DNA of 64,000 bases from Oscillospiraceae bacterium (GTDB lineage Bacteria > Bacillota > Clostridia > Oscillospirales > CAG-272). Location: positions 1-64,000 of the forward strand of contig SVSE01000002.1 of the NCBI GenBank assembly GCA_015064445.1, written 5' to 3'. Numbering within the stretch: position 1 is the stretch's first letter; every line of letters starts with the position of its first letter. Below the pieces are notes generated by a model, which was not told the origin of the DNA, made no database searches, and saw only the letters and a program-made list of their open reading frames with translations. Of the stretch, positions 38,919-48,308 are shown piece by piece. The translations under genes were made by a program, and so were the position numbers.

Positions 38919-40796
38919 ATGGACTTTATGGCAAGAGCCAAGGAGCTTGTTTCCAAGATGACAATAGAGGAAAAAATCGGGCAGATGAGATACGATGCGC
39001 CCGCAATTCCTCGACTTAATATTCCTGCATACAACTGGTGGAACGAGTGTCTACACGGTGTTGCACGACAGGGCTGTGCTACCGTTTTCCCACAGGCTAT
39101 CGGTATGGCTGCATCCTTTAACTGCTCTCTTATGGAAAAGGTTGCTACTGCAATTTCCGACGAGGCGCGTGCAAAATACAATGAATTTAAAAAATTCGGC
39201 TCAACCGAGCTTTATCAGGGTCTTACCTATTGGTCGCCTAACATAAATATTTTCCGTGATCCAAGATGGGGACGCGGACACGAAACATACGGCGAGGATC
39301 CACTTCTTACCGGCAAGATGGGCACCGCGTTTATAAAAGGGCTTCAGGGAAACGGCAAATACAGAAAGCTTGATGCCACAATCAAGCATTACGCTGTACA
39401 TAGTGGTCCTGAATATGAGCGTCACAGCTTTGATGCGGTGGTTAGCAAAAAGGACCTTTATGAGACATATCTTAGCGCCTTTAAATACTGCATAGACAAC
39501 GCAGACCCATCTGCCGTTATGGGCGCATACAACCGTGTAAACGGTGAGGCTTGCTGTGGAAGTAAAACTCTTTTAAAGGACATTCTCTACGGAGAATTTG
39601 GCTTTAAGGGCTATGTTGTATCGGACTGTGGCGCTATTCGTGATATCAATGCAGGGCATAAAATCACTCAAAACGAGGCTGAAAGCGCTGCACTTGCGGT
39701 AAACAACGGTTGTCAGCTCAACTGTGGAGATGCTTACCTCTCTCTTGTTGATGCATACGAGGAGGACCTTGTTACCGAGGAAACGATAACCGAATGTGTT
39801 GAGAAGCTTTTTGAGGCTAGATTTAGACTTGGAATGTTTGATGACGATTGTGAATATGACAATATTCCTTTTGACGTTGTAGAGTGCGACAAGCACACCG
39901 AGCTTAACCGTCAAATGGCGCGCGAGAGTATTGTTCTTCTTAAAAATAACGGTATTCTTCCTCTTGATAAAAATAAGGTTAAGACTATTGCCGTTATTGG
40001 TCCAAATGCCGATGACAAGGGTGTTCTCGTGGCGAACTATCACGGAACTCCGTCTAAATATTCAACTGTTCTCAAAGGAATTCAAGACGGCTTTGACGGC
40101 AAGGTTATTTTCTCGCAGGGCTGTCATATAAGACATACCGACGGAAACTGGACAGGCTATCCTGTTCGCGAGGCAATTATTGCAGCAAAGATGGCTGACG
40201 TGGTTGTTCTTTGTATGGGTCTTAATCCTTCTATGGAGGGTGAGGAGGGCGATAGCTACAACGGAGACGTTGCAGGCGATAAGAAGGACCTCTCACTTAC
40301 CGAGCCACAAATTAAGCTTTATAATGAAATTATCGCACTTGGAAAGCCAACCGTATTTGTAAATGTAAGTGGTAGTGCAATTGCCCTTTGCGACCAAGAC
40401 GAAAGGTGTGATGCTGTAATTCAGCTCTTCTATGGTGGAGCGCAGGCAGGCAATGCCCTTGCAGATGTTCTCTTTGGAAAATATTCGCCAAGTGGACGAC
40501 TCCCCGTTACATTCTATCGCAGTGTTGACGATTTGCCACCTTTCCGTGATTACAGCATGGAAAACAGAACATATAAGTTCTTCAAGGGCAATCCTCTCTA
40601 TCCATTTGGATACGGACTTACCTACGCAGATATCAGCGAAAGCTGGATTAGCGAAAACGAGGTTATCGTAAAGAACAACGGCGGAATGGATACCGACTAC
40701 TCCGTTTTGAAATTTAAGACCGAGCCACACAAGGAGCTTCTTGATTTTAAGAAGATTCACATTAAGGTCGGCGAGAAAATTAAGGTTACATTTTAA
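38919..40796 (+). CDS. GH3 beta-xylosidase-type glycosidase, short C-terminus
   Basis: A 625-residue family 3 glycoside hydrolase. The barrel has YNWWNECLHGVAR and WSPNINIFRDPRWGRGHETYGEDP (the xylosidase-like branch), KHYAVHSGPEYERH, and the nucleophile Asp in VVSDCGAIRDI. The second domain (VKTIAVIGPNADDKGVLVANY...) ends at YPFGYGLTYADI. After that only about 60 residues remain, where the relative at 1311 has a full fibronectin-III-like domain, so this domain is reduced. There is no signal peptide, so it is intracellular. AAAGGAG precedes the ATG, and the gene stands alone with its own promoter. Confidence 0.9.
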   Translation: MDFMARAKELVSKMTIEEKIGQMRYDAPAIPRLNIPAYNWWNECLHGVARQGCATVFPQAIGMAASFNCSLMEKVATAISDEARAKYNEFKKFGSTELYQGLTYWSPNINIFRDPRWGRGHETYGEDPLLTGKMGTAFIKGLQGNGKYRKLDATIKHYAVHSGPEYERHSFDAVVSKKDLYETYLSAFKYCIDNADPSAVMGAYNRVNGEACCGSKTLLKDILYGEFGFKGYVVSDCGAIRDINAGHKITQNEAESAALAVNNGCQLNCGDAYLSLVDAYEEDLVTEETITECVEKLFEARFRLGMFDDDCEYDNIPFDVVECDKHTELNRQMARESIVLLKNNGILPLDKNKVKTIAVIGPNADDKGVLVANYHGTPSKYSTVLKGIQDGFDGKVIFSQGCHIRHTDGNWTGYPVREAIIAAKMADVVVLCMGLNPSMEGEEGDSYNGDVAGDKKDLSLTEPQIKLYNEIIALGKPTVFVNVSGSAIALCDQDERCDAVIQLFYGGAQAGNALADVLFGKYSPSGRLPVTFYRSVDDLPPFRDYSMENRTYKFFKGNPLYPFGYGLTYADISESWISENEVIVKNNGGMDTDYSVLKFKTEPHKELLDFKKIHIKVGEKIKVTF

Positions 40797-40800
40797 TAAA

Positions 40801-40832
40801 AAAGAAGCAAGCACACGCTTGCTTCTTTTTGT
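40801..40832. terminator. bidirectional terminator, GH3 and the eight-gene operon
   Basis: AAAGAAGCAAGC, loop ACAC, GCTTGCTTCTTT: a 12-bp perfect stem between convergent units. Confidence 0.9.
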
Positions 40833-40841
40833 TTGCTAAAA

Positions 40842-40973
40842 TTAGCCAATCATTGTAATTATTGCGGAGATAAGAACAGTTGCTGCGCCGGCAACCATAA
40901 GTCCTGCAAGAATCCAACACATAATTCTCACAAGGGTCTTGCTCTTATCTTTCTTTTCTTTCTTTTCCTTCAT
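40842..40973 (-). CDS. 43-residue membrane peptide coupled to the topoisomerase gene
   Basis: A short open frame on the minus strand, ATG at 40971-40973 overlapping the stop of the upstream topoisomerase gene (TAATG). It codes for a Lys-rich head (MKEKKEKKDKSKT) followed by one membrane-spanning segment (MCWILAGLMVAGAATVLISAIITMIG). The last residues are hydrophobic. The bidirectional terminator at 40801 lies just past its stop. Coupled translation and the clear amphiphilic design support it as a real small protein, of unknown role. Confidence 0.65.
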   Translation of the reverse strand: MKEKKEKKDKSKTLVRIMCWILAGLMVAGAATVLISAIITMIG

Positions 40974-43231
40974 TATTTTCTACCTTTCTTTGGTTCTATT
41001 TTTATTTGCTTTGTTGTGATGTCCTTTTCGCTTAGCAAAACTCCAACTGCTGGAATTTTTATCTTGCGATAGCGAGAATATGCATCGGGGAATCTCTCGC
41101 TATAATCCTCGAGAACCTCGGTTATTACCTGCTTCTTTTTAAGGTTCATAGCAAAGATTGTTGTACCGATTGAGCTTCTTGTTGTCTTTATCGGAATAAG
41201 TGATGGTCTGATAAGAATTGCCTTACTGTCGGAATTCAAAATCAAGATATAATCATCGCTTGTTTCATAGATTATCTTAACGATAGGCGAAGCGTCGGAA
41301 TAAGCCTTTTTAAGCTTCTTTCTCGCACCCTGTGTCGCATATTCACTCATAGGAACTCTTACAGCCTTACCGTTTTCAAAGAAGAATATAATGTTTTGGT
41401 CTTCCTTGTATTCGGGGTTGAGCTTCATAAATATAGGCTTTTCATCATCGTCGAATTTAAGCACCTTTGGTACATATTCGCCAAGCTCTGATGCCTTTGA
41501 AAGCTCGAAGTCGGAAACCTTTGCAAAGTAGATTTGAGCCTTGTTGGTAAAGAATATAAGGTCGTCCTTATTTCTTGCCTCGCACTCGTCAAGGAGTGAG
41601 TCGCCCTCCTTGAACTTTTGCTCGGAATTACCGCGAAGCGACTGCTGAGTAATCTTCTTTAAGTAGCCTTCCTTTGTTAGGAAGAGTGAGCAAGCAAAGT
41701 CCTCGATTAGGTCCTCCTTTGTGAACTTCGCAATATCGGTTGACTGAATAATTTCGGTCTTTCTTGGCTTGCCATATTTTTTCTTTATTTCGTTTAATTG
41801 CTTGATGATATAGGACTTCATCTTTATCTCGTCCTCGAGGAGAGCCTTGAGCTCGGCAATCTCGCCCTTTAGCTTCTCGATATCCTCAAGACGATTCATA
41901 ATGTATTCTCTGTTAAGATGACGAAGCTTAATATCTGCTATATATTCTGCCTGCTCCTTGTCAATGCCGAAGCCTGTCATAAGGTTTGGCACAACCATCT
42001 CATCCTTCTCGGTTTCCTTGACAATCTTGATTGCCTTGTCAATATCAAGCAAAATCTTGCTAAGTCCGAGCAAGAGGTGGAGCTTATCATTTTTCTTTGT
42101 TAGCTCATAAGTAAACTCGCGTGTCAAGCATCCTATACGGAAGCGTATCCATTCAACGAGAATTTCCTTGATTCCCATTTGTCTTGGAACACTATCTATT
42201 AGCACATTAAAGTTGCACGCAAAGCTGTCCTCAAGAGGTGTGAATTTGAAGAGCTTCTGCATAAGCGCCTCGGGGTCTGTTCCCTTTTTGAGGTCGATTG
42301 TGAGCTTAAAGCCACTCAAGTCAATCTCATCACGGAAGTCGGTAACCTCCTTGAGCTTGCCCGCCTTGAACATATCTGAAATTTCCTTCAAGATAGCCTC
42401 GATTGAGGTTGAATAAGGAATTTCGAGAATTTCGATACAGTTAGCCTTGGCATCATACTTATATTTAGCACGAAGCTTAAGCGAGCCCTTGCCTGTTTCG
42501 TAAATTTTTCTTATCTGATCTGGCTCATATACAACATAGCCACCACCTGAGAAGTCAGGAGCCTTTACGATTTCCATAAGTCTATCGGTGTCTACGCGTG
42601 AGCTTTTAAGAATTGCGATTGTCGCATCACAAATTTCAACCAAGTTAAATGAGCAAATAGACGATGCAAGTCCTACTGCGATACCGAGGTTTGGAGATAC
42701 AAGCACATTCGGGAAGGTTGTTGGCAAGAGCCTTGGCTCCTTCATTGTGCTATCGTAGTTGTCCATCATTTCAACAGCGTTCTTATCAATTCCGCTGAAG
42801 ATTTCGGCACAGAATGGATCAAGCTTCGCCTCAGTATATCTTGATGCGGCGAACGCCATATCTCTGCTGTATTGCTTACCAAATGAGCCCTTAGAGTCAA
42901 CGAACGGATGAAGCAAGGATTCATTTCCTCTTGTAAGACGAACCATTGTTTCGTAAATGGACGCGTCGCCGTGAGGATTGAGCTTCATTGTTTCGCCGAC
43001 AATATTTGCACTCTTTGTTCTATGTCCTGTCATAAGCCCCATTTTATACATAGTATAAAGAAGCTTTCTATGTGAGGGCTTAAAGCCATCAATTTCAGGA
43101 ATTGCACGAGATACCATAACGCTTACAACATACGGCATATAGTTGGTTTCGATGGTTTCGGTTATAGGCTGATACATCGGTTCGCTTTCGATGTATACCT
43201 CTTTTTCTTCAACTTGCTTTTTCTTAGCCAT
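40973..43231 (-). CDS. type II topoisomerase A subunit (ParC/GyrA-like)
   Basis: A 752-residue DNA cleavage subunit. The winged-helix core holds VSRAIPEIDGFKPSHRKLLY, NPHGDASIYETMVRL and the catalytic Tyr132 in AASRYTEAKLDP. The tower domain and a C-terminal beta-pinwheel (KAQIYFAKVSDFELSKA...; ILNSDSKAILIRPSL) follow. I do not see the GyrA box (QRRGGKG) in the pinwheel, so ParC-type topoisomerase IV is more likely than gyrase. No partner B subunit is in the window. Residue 90 is Ala and residue 94 is Glu in the quinolone-pocket helix. It overlaps the tsaC stop by 8 nt; AGGAGGAAAAA is its binding site. Confidence 0.88.
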   Translation of the reverse strand: MAKKKQVEEKEVYIESEPMYQPITETIETNYMPYVVSVMVSRAIPEIDGFKPSHRKLLYTMYKMGLMTGHRTKSANIVGETMKLNPHGDASIYETMVRLTRGNESLLHPFVDSKGSFGKQYSRDMAFAASRYTEAKLDPFCAEIFSGIDKNAVEMMDNYDSTMKEPRLLPTTFPNVLVSPNLGIAVGLASSICSFNLVEICDATIAILKSSRVDTDRLMEIVKAPDFSGGGYVVYEPDQIRKIYETGKGSLKLRAKYKYDAKANCIEILEIPYSTSIEAILKEISDMFKAGKLKEVTDFRDEIDLSGFKLTIDLKKGTDPEALMQKLFKFTPLEDSFACNFNVLIDSVPRQMGIKEILVEWIRFRIGCLTREFTYELTKKNDKLHLLLGLSKILLDIDKAIKIVKETEKDEMVVPNLMTGFGIDKEQAEYIADIKLRHLNREYIMNRLEDIEKLKGEIAELKALLEDEIKMKSYIIKQLNEIKKKYGKPRKTEIIQSTDIAKFTKEDLIEDFACSLFLTKEGYLKKITQQSLRGNSEQKFKEGDSLLDECEARNKDDLIFFTNKAQIYFAKVSDFELSKASELGEYVPKVLKFDDDEKPIFMKLNPEYKEDQNIIFFFENGKAVRVPMSEYATQGARKKLKKAYSDASPIVKIIYETSDDYILILNSDSKAILIRPSLIPIKTTRSSIGTTIFAMNLKKKQVITEVLEDYSERFPDAYSRYRKIKIPAVGVLLSEKDITTKQIKIEPKKGRK

Positions 43232-44255
43232 TTTTTCCTCCTATTACTCTATGCGCGCAAGCGCGTATCATTCTATTATACATAGCAAGCGCTTGTCCGT
43301 CCTTGCTTGGCAGGTGTGCATATACTGTATCAACACCAAGCTCGTCACAGCGACGCAAAAGCTCAAAAAGTCGTTTTGTTTGTTCCTTGATATCGTCCCT
43401 CTTGCCAGCTGACAAGGTAGGGATTCCTTCAAATTTTGTGAGCTCCTCTTCATAGCAAATAACGGCGCATTTTTCCTTTTTCGCCTTTTCCTTGACGATT
43501 TTTTCAAACTCGTCCTCATTGCCATCGACAAGATAAAGCTCTGATGCGGGTGCATAATGCTTGTACTTCATTCCTGGAGAAAGGGCAACCTCTCCCTCCT
43601 TTAGCTCCTCGGTAACTGCGCTTGAAATTGTGACATTATCGCACACTTCCCTTAGCATTTCGGCAGTTATCGCGCCTGGGCGAAGAACTATAATGCTATC
43701 CTCGCTTATTTTTATAACTGTTGATTCAACTCCCACATCGCACGGGCCTGCGTCGATTATGAGAGGAATTATGCCATTCATATCATTATAAACATGACGG
43801 GCACTGGTAGGAGATGGTCTTCCCGATTTGTTAGCCGAGGGGGCTGCAATCGGCACGCCACTCCTTTCGATTATTTGTCTTGCGACCTCGTGCACGGGGC
43901 ATCTGATTGCCACGCTATCAAGTCCTGCTGTAGCCTCGCTTGGAATTATATCTCTTTTGGGAAGTATAATCGTCAATGGCCCTGGCATAAAGCGCTCGGC
44001 AAGCTTATAATAAAGGTCGTTTGTATAGGCGATTTTATCTGCGTCAGAGGGGACTGCAATGTGTACGATAAGTGGATTATCAGCTGGGCGTCCCTTTGCC
44101 TTGAATATTTCAAGACACGAGTGCGCGTTATATGCATTTGCGCCAAGTCCATACACGGTTTCGGTTGGTATTCCAACAAGTGCGCCGTCCCTTATTAGCG
44201 CCGATGCCTTATCCAAGGCACCATTATCATTCCACATTAAAACCTCTGTTATCAT
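43224..44255 (-). CDS. tsaC: L-threonylcarbamoyladenylate synthase (Sua5/YwlC)
   Basis: A 343-residue Sua5-type enzyme, which makes threonylcarbamoyl-AMP for the t6A37 modification of ANN-decoding tRNAs. The YrdC domain (residues 10-200) has [44 protein letters not shown] and [14 protein letters not shown]. The C-terminal Sua5 domain (about 230-343) follows an [15 protein letters not shown] linker. The longer two-domain Sua5 form fits Bacillota, where it is called YwlC. Start and stop overlap the neighbours (ATGA with prfA). Confidence 0.95.
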   Translation of the reverse strand: MITEVLMWNDNGALDKASALIRDGALVGIPTETVYGLGANAYNAHSCLEIFKAKGRPADNPLIVHIAVPSDADKIAYTNDLYYKLAERFMPGPLTIILPKRDIIPSEATAGLDSVAIRCPVHEVARQIIERSGVPIAAPSANKSGRPSPTSARHVYNDMNGIIPLIIDAGPCDVGVESTVIKISEDSIIVLRPGAITAEMLREVCDNVTISSAVTEELKEGEVALSPGMKYKHYAPASELYLVDGNEDEFEKIVKEKAKKEKCAVICYEEELTKFEGIPTLSAGKRDDIKEQTKRLFELLRRCDELGVDTVYAHLPSKDGQALAMYNRMIRACAHRVIGGKNG

Positions 44256-45316
44256 TCGTTTCCGCCCTTTAATTTTTCTGCTGCGTCAGCTGTTGCAAGC
44301 TTTTCGAGCATATCCTGTATATCTCCATTAAGGAAGGCATCAAGAGAATAGATTGTATAGCCTATTCTATGGTCTGTCACTCTTCCCTGTGGATAGTTAT
44401 AGGTTCTTATTCTTTCACTTCTATCTCCTGTACCAACCTGACTCTTACGCTCTGATGCGATTTTGGAGTCCATTTCCTGTTGCTTCATATCATAAAGCTT
44501 GGTACGGAGAATCTTGAACGCCTTATCCTTGTTTTTGAACTGACTGCGCTCGTCCTGACATTCAACGACGATGCCTGTCGGCTTATGAATAAGACGGATT
44601 GCGCTCTCGGTCTTGTTTACATGCTGACCACCAGCGCCACTACTCTTACAGGTTTCGATTACAACATCTGTAGGTAAGATTTCAACCTCTACCTCCTCTG
44701 CCTCTGGAAGCACTGCTACTGTGGCAGTTGATGTGTGAATTCGTCCCTGTGTTTCGGTTTCAGGCACTCTTTGTACTCTATGAACACCACTCTCAAACTT
44801 GAAGCGAGAATATGCGCCCTCTCCCGATATCATAAAGGTAACCTCTTTAAAGCCACCAAGTCCTGTTTCGTTACAGCTCATCAGCTCTGTTTTGAAGCCC
44901 TGTGCGTCTGCATACATATTGTACATTCTATAAAGCACATACGCAAAGAGGGCTGCCTCATCGCCACCTGCGCCACCACGAATTTCGATAATAACATTCT
45001 TATCGTCGTTAGGGTCCTTAGGGATAAGAAGGATTTTTAGCTCCTCCTCGATTGCCTCGATTTTTTCCTTACATTCCTTGTACTCCTCGAGCGCCATATC
45101 ATAAAGCTCTCCACCCTCGTCCATCAAGGCACGCGCGCCATCCATATCGCTTTTTATTTTCTTATGCTCGCGATATTTTTCGATTACGGGAGTTAGATTC
45201 TTATACTCCTTCATAATCTTGGTAAACTCGTCCTGATTTGATACAATTTCGGGATCTGAAAGGCTCGATTCAAGCACAAGGTATCTTGCCTCTGCCTGAT
45301 TTAGCTTATCAAACAT
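44252..45316 (-). CDS. prfA: peptide chain release factor 1
   Basis: A 354-residue release factor for UAA and UAG. The catalytic GGQ is in [18 protein letters not shown], the stop-codon recognition domain lies around residues 110-210, and the C-terminal region ([27 protein letters not shown]) is typical. An RF1 rather than RF2 assignment rests on overall pattern; RF2's internal frameshift is absent. The site upstream of the ATG is poor (AAGAAGTAAT), but the gene follows the aldolase stop by one base, so coupling is likely. Confidence 0.94.
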   Translation of the reverse strand: MFDKLNQAEARYLVLESSLSDPEIVSNQDEFTKIMKEYKNLTPVIEKYREHKKIKSDMDGARALMDEGGELYDMALEEYKECKEKIEAIEEELKILLIPKDPNDDKNVIIEIRGGAGGDEAALFAYVLYRMYNMYADAQGFKTELMSCNETGLGGFKEVTFMISGEGAYSRFKFESGVHRVQRVPETETQGRIHTSTATVAVLPEAEEVEVEILPTDVVIETCKSSGAGGQHVNKTESAIRLIHKPTGIVVECQDERSQFKNKDKAFKILRTKLYDMKQQEMDSKIASERKSQVGTGDRSERIRTYNYPQGRVTDHRIGYTIYSLDAFLNGDIQDMLEKLATADAAEKLKGGNE

Positions 45317-45317
45317 A

Positions 45318-46280
45318 TTACTTCTTCTTTACGAGGTGGATAGCAAAGCCACAAATCTCGTCCTTCAAGTAGATTACCTTAAGTGCGCCCTTATCGTCAT
45401 AGCCTGCGCTCTCCTCGATAAAGGAAACGCCCTGTCCCTCAAGATATGCCTTTGCTCTATCTGGGAAGTTTGTAGCTATTGCGATATGACCGTTTTTGCC
45501 ATAGTATGGCTTGTGCATAAATTCGAAGTCTGTGCCACTAAATGTAGAGCTATTTCCCTCCTTATATTCAAGACCAAAGAGACTTGATACGAGCTTCGCA
45601 TTTCTTGTAGCCTCGTCCTTATTTTCACAGTTAATTCCGATATGAACGAGCTTGAAGCCGAGCATCTTCATAACTGCGCTTCTTGTAAGCGCCTCGATTT
45701 CATCGAAGTTGCCTGCATCAATCAAGCTATCCTTTACCATAAAGCTACCGCCACACGCAATAATCTTGTTAAAGGAGAGATACGAGAGCATATTTTCCTC
45801 GTTAATTCCACCTGTTGGCATAAATTTAATTGCGCCATAAGGAGCTGACATAGACTTAATCATATTGAGTCCACCTGCTGCCTCTGCTGGGAAGAATTTA
45901 ACTGCCTTAAGACCGAGCTCGATTGCCTGCTCTACCTCACTTGGAGTTGCACAGCCTGGGAGAATAGGATAGCCCTTTTCAACACAGTGCTTAACAACTC
46001 TTGGATTAAGACCTGGGCTTACGATAAACTTTGCTCCTGCCTCCCAAGCCTCGTCTGCCTGATCTGGTGTGAGGACTGTGCCTGCACCTACAAGCATATC
46101 TGGAAGTGCGTCTGTTACTGCCTTAATTGCTTCCTTTGCGCAAGCAGTACGGAAGGTTATTTCTGCGCAGTTAAGTCCGCCCTTTGCAAGTGCCTTAGCA
46201 AGTGGAACTGCGTTTTTTACATCTGTGATTTTGATTACTGGTACAAGACCATAGTTGTGAAGCTGTTCAAGAATGTCCAT
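45318..46280 (-). CDS. eda: KDPG/KHG aldolase fused to a VOC-type domain
   Basis: A 320-residue fusion. Residues 1-208 are a 2-keto-3-deoxy-6-phosphogluconate/4-hydroxy-2-oxoglutarate aldolase, a class I aldolase of the Entner-Doudoroff or uronate route. Motifs are [42 protein letters not shown], the Schiff-base Lys in [12 protein letters not shown], and FMPTGGI. Residues 212-320 ([18 protein letters not shown]... to FAIHLVKKK) look like a glyoxalase/VOC fold with a metal-binding HIG start and an [17 protein letters not shown] core. The fusion suggests handling of a reactive aldehyde or keto product, by inference. It is in the operon with prfA and M18 peptidase. Confidence 0.85.
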   Translation of the reverse strand: MDILEQLHNYGLVPVIKITDVKNAVPLAKALAKGGLNCAEITFRTACAKEAIKAVTDALPDMLVGAGTVLTPDQADEAWEAGAKFIVSPGLNPRVVKHCVEKGYPILPGCATPSEVEQAIELGLKAVKFFPAEAAGGLNMIKSMSAPYGAIKFMPTGGINEENMLSYLSFNKIIACGGSFMVKDSLIDAGNFDEIEALTRSAVMKMLGFKLVHIGINCENKDEATRNAKLVSSLFGLEYKEGNSSTFSGTDFEFMHKPYYGKNGHIAIATNFPDRAKAYLEGQGVSFIEESAGYDDKGALKVIYLKDEICGFAIHLVKKK

Positions 46281-46301
46281 TTTTATTTCCTCTTTTAAAT
46301 A

Positions 46302-47699
46302 TTATTTACAAAATGCGCTAAATGCCTTATGTGCCTCGTAGATATCGTTCTTTGCGATTACCTCCATAGGTGCGTGCATCGAAAGAACAGGCACACCGAT
46401 ATCAACTGTATCGATATTGTGGTTTGCGATATACATAGCGACAGTTCCGCCACCACCGACATCAACCTTACCAAGCTCGGCAGTCTGCCAAATTACGCCA
46501 TTTGCGTCGAATATGCTACGGATTTTTCCTACATACTCTGCGCTTGCGTCACTTGTTGAGCTCTTGCCTCTTGAGCCTGTATATTTTGACATAACAACGC
46601 CACAATTCATAAGTGCGCTGTTTCTCTTTTCGTATACCTCTGCATAAAGTGGGTCATAGCCTGCGTTAACATCGGCAGAAAGGCACATTGAATTTGCCTT
46701 AACAACATTGAAGTTGCCACCAAGGCTCTTGCAGATTTCCTCCATCAAATCAACGATGAGGTCGCACTGCATACCACTTACGCCCTCGCTACCGGTTTCC
46801 TCCTTATCAGCAAGCACGCACATAAGCGTATGTACGCTATCCTTATTTTCGAGGATTGCTGTGATTGCTGGATATGAGCAAACTCTATCATCGTGACCGT
46901 AGCCTGCAACAAAGCTTCTATCAAGACCGAGGTCCTTTGCCTTTATTGCTGGAACAGCAACAAGCTCTGCGCTAATAAAGTCGCTTTCGGTAATTCCGTA
47001 TTTCTCGTTGAGGATTGCGAGCATATTAAGCTTTACAGCCTCGTCACACTCGCCATAAGGCTCACTTCCTATAAGAAGATTGAGTCCCTCTCCTGAAAAT
47101 ACCTTTGCCATAGGCTTTTGCGCTTGCTCCTGGGCAAGGTGTGGAAGAAGGTCTGTAATACAGAAGATTGGATCGCCCTCGTCCTCGCCTATTGTAACAT
47201 CAACAACGCTTCCGTCCGCCTTGGTAACTACACCGTGAAGTGCGAGAGGAATTGTAACCCATTGATATTTTCTAATTCCACCATAGTAGTGAGTTTTAAG
47301 ATATGCCATATTGTCGCTCTCATAGAGAGGATGCTGTTTCATATCAAGTCTTGGAGAATCGATATGAGATGCGCAAATTCTTATACCGTTTTCAAGGTCC
47401 TCTGTACCTGCAATGAAGAGGTAAAGGCTCTTGCCACGATTATTAAAGAAATACCTTCCGCCCTTTTCGATTTTATCGCCGAGCTTATATTCGCAAAATC
47501 CGTTAGCCCTTGCCATCTCGATTGTGGTCTTAACAGCCTCACGCTCAGTCTTTGCGCTATCGAGGAATTTCTTATAGCCCTCAGCATATGCCATAACTGC
47601 GCTTTTATAATTCTCGTCCTTTTCATCAAAGGCGTTTTTCTTTTTGTAAAATAGCTTTTCCTTCAAAAGCTCCTCACGGGATTTTTCCTTTTTCATCAT
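46302..47699 (-). CDS. M18 family zinc aminopeptidase
   Basis: A 465-residue cytosolic aminopeptidase of family M18. Zinc ligands and catalytic residues are in ASHIDSPRLD, AGYGHDDRVCSYPAI, KEETGSEGVSGMQ and LSADVNAGYDPL. The enzyme releases N-terminal, often acidic, residues from peptides. Its ATG follows the coaE stop directly, and the ribosome site (GGAGAA) lies in the coaE end. A 21-nt gap separates it from the aldolase gene. Confidence 0.93.
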   Translation of the reverse strand: MMKKEKSREELLKEKLFYKKKNAFDEKDENYKSAVMAYAEGYKKFLDSAKTEREAVKTTIEMARANGFCEYKLGDKIEKGGRYFFNNRGKSLYLFIAGTEDLENGIRICASHIDSPRLDMKQHPLYESDNMAYLKTHYYGGIRKYQWVTIPLALHGVVTKADGSVVDVTIGEDEGDPIFCITDLLPHLAQEQAQKPMAKVFSGEGLNLLIGSEPYGECDEAVKLNMLAILNEKYGITESDFISAELVAVPAIKAKDLGLDRSFVAGYGHDDRVCSYPAITAILENKDSVHTLMCVLADKEETGSEGVSGMQCDLIVDLMEEICKSLGGNFNVVKANSMCLSADVNAGYDPLYAEVYEKRNSALMNCGVVMSKYTGSRGKSSTSDASAEYVGKIRSIFDANGVIWQTAELGKVDVGGGGTVAMYIANHNIDTVDIGVPVLSMHAPMEVIAKNDIYEAHKAFSAFCK

Positions 47700-48308
47700 C
47701 TATTCTCCTAAATTTAATTTTTCAATTATGCTCAAAACCTGCGCCTCGATATCATGATCTGCGTCGTTTTTGATTTCGTACTCACAAAGCTCGACAAGTC
47801 TTTCATCAGGAAGCTGACTTTTAAGCCTTGCCTGCGCCTTTTCTCTTGATATTTTATCTCTTGCGATAATTCTTTCAAGCTTTGTATCATAAGAGGCTGT
47901 AACACATATTGTTGTGTCACACGACTCATTAAAGCCACTTTCGAAGAGAACTGGGGCATCTACAATCACAGCCCTTGCGCCATTTTTTCTATACTCGTCA
48001 ATCGTTTTTTCAACATCTGCCAAGATATATCTATGAGTTATTCTATTAAGCACCTTTAAATGCTCTGAGGCGTTCTCGCCCTGAAAAACTCTTTCAGAAA
48101 GCGCCCTTCTATTAAGCGAGCCGTCCTCGTTCAAGATTCCCTTACCGAAGAACATACAAAGCTCGCCAAGGCAGTCCGAGCCTGCCCTAACAATTTTTGT
48201 TGAATAAACCTTGTCGGTGTCGATAAATTCAACTCCGTGCTTTTTAAAGGCTTCGCATACGTAGCCCTTTCCAGAGCCACTTGCGCCACATAGACCTATT
48301 ACGATCAT
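47700..48308 (-). CDS. coaE: dephospho-CoA kinase
   Basis: A 202-residue P-loop kinase making coenzyme A in the last biosynthetic step. The P-loop is GLCGASGSGKGYVCEA, followed by DTDKVYSTKIVRAGSDC, the PVLFESGFN segment and the LID ARDKISREKAQARLKSQL. It overlaps the oxidoreductase gene by ATGA and is next to the M18 peptidase gene. Length is normal. Confidence 0.95.
   Translation of the reverse strand: MIVIGLCGASGSGKGYVCEAFKKHGVEFIDTDKVYSTKIVRAGSDCLGELCMFFGKGILNEDGSLNRRALSERVFQGENASEHLKVLNRITHRYILADVEKTIDEYRKNGARAVIVDAPVLFESGFNESCDTTICVTASYDTKLERIIARDKISREKAQARLKSQLPDERLVELCEYEIKNDADHDIEAQVLSIIEKLNLGE

Noticed and set aside
47118-47654. 178-codon plus-strand open frame
   Set aside because: Antisense to the M18 peptidase gene; Cys-rich nonsense composition and no ribosome site.
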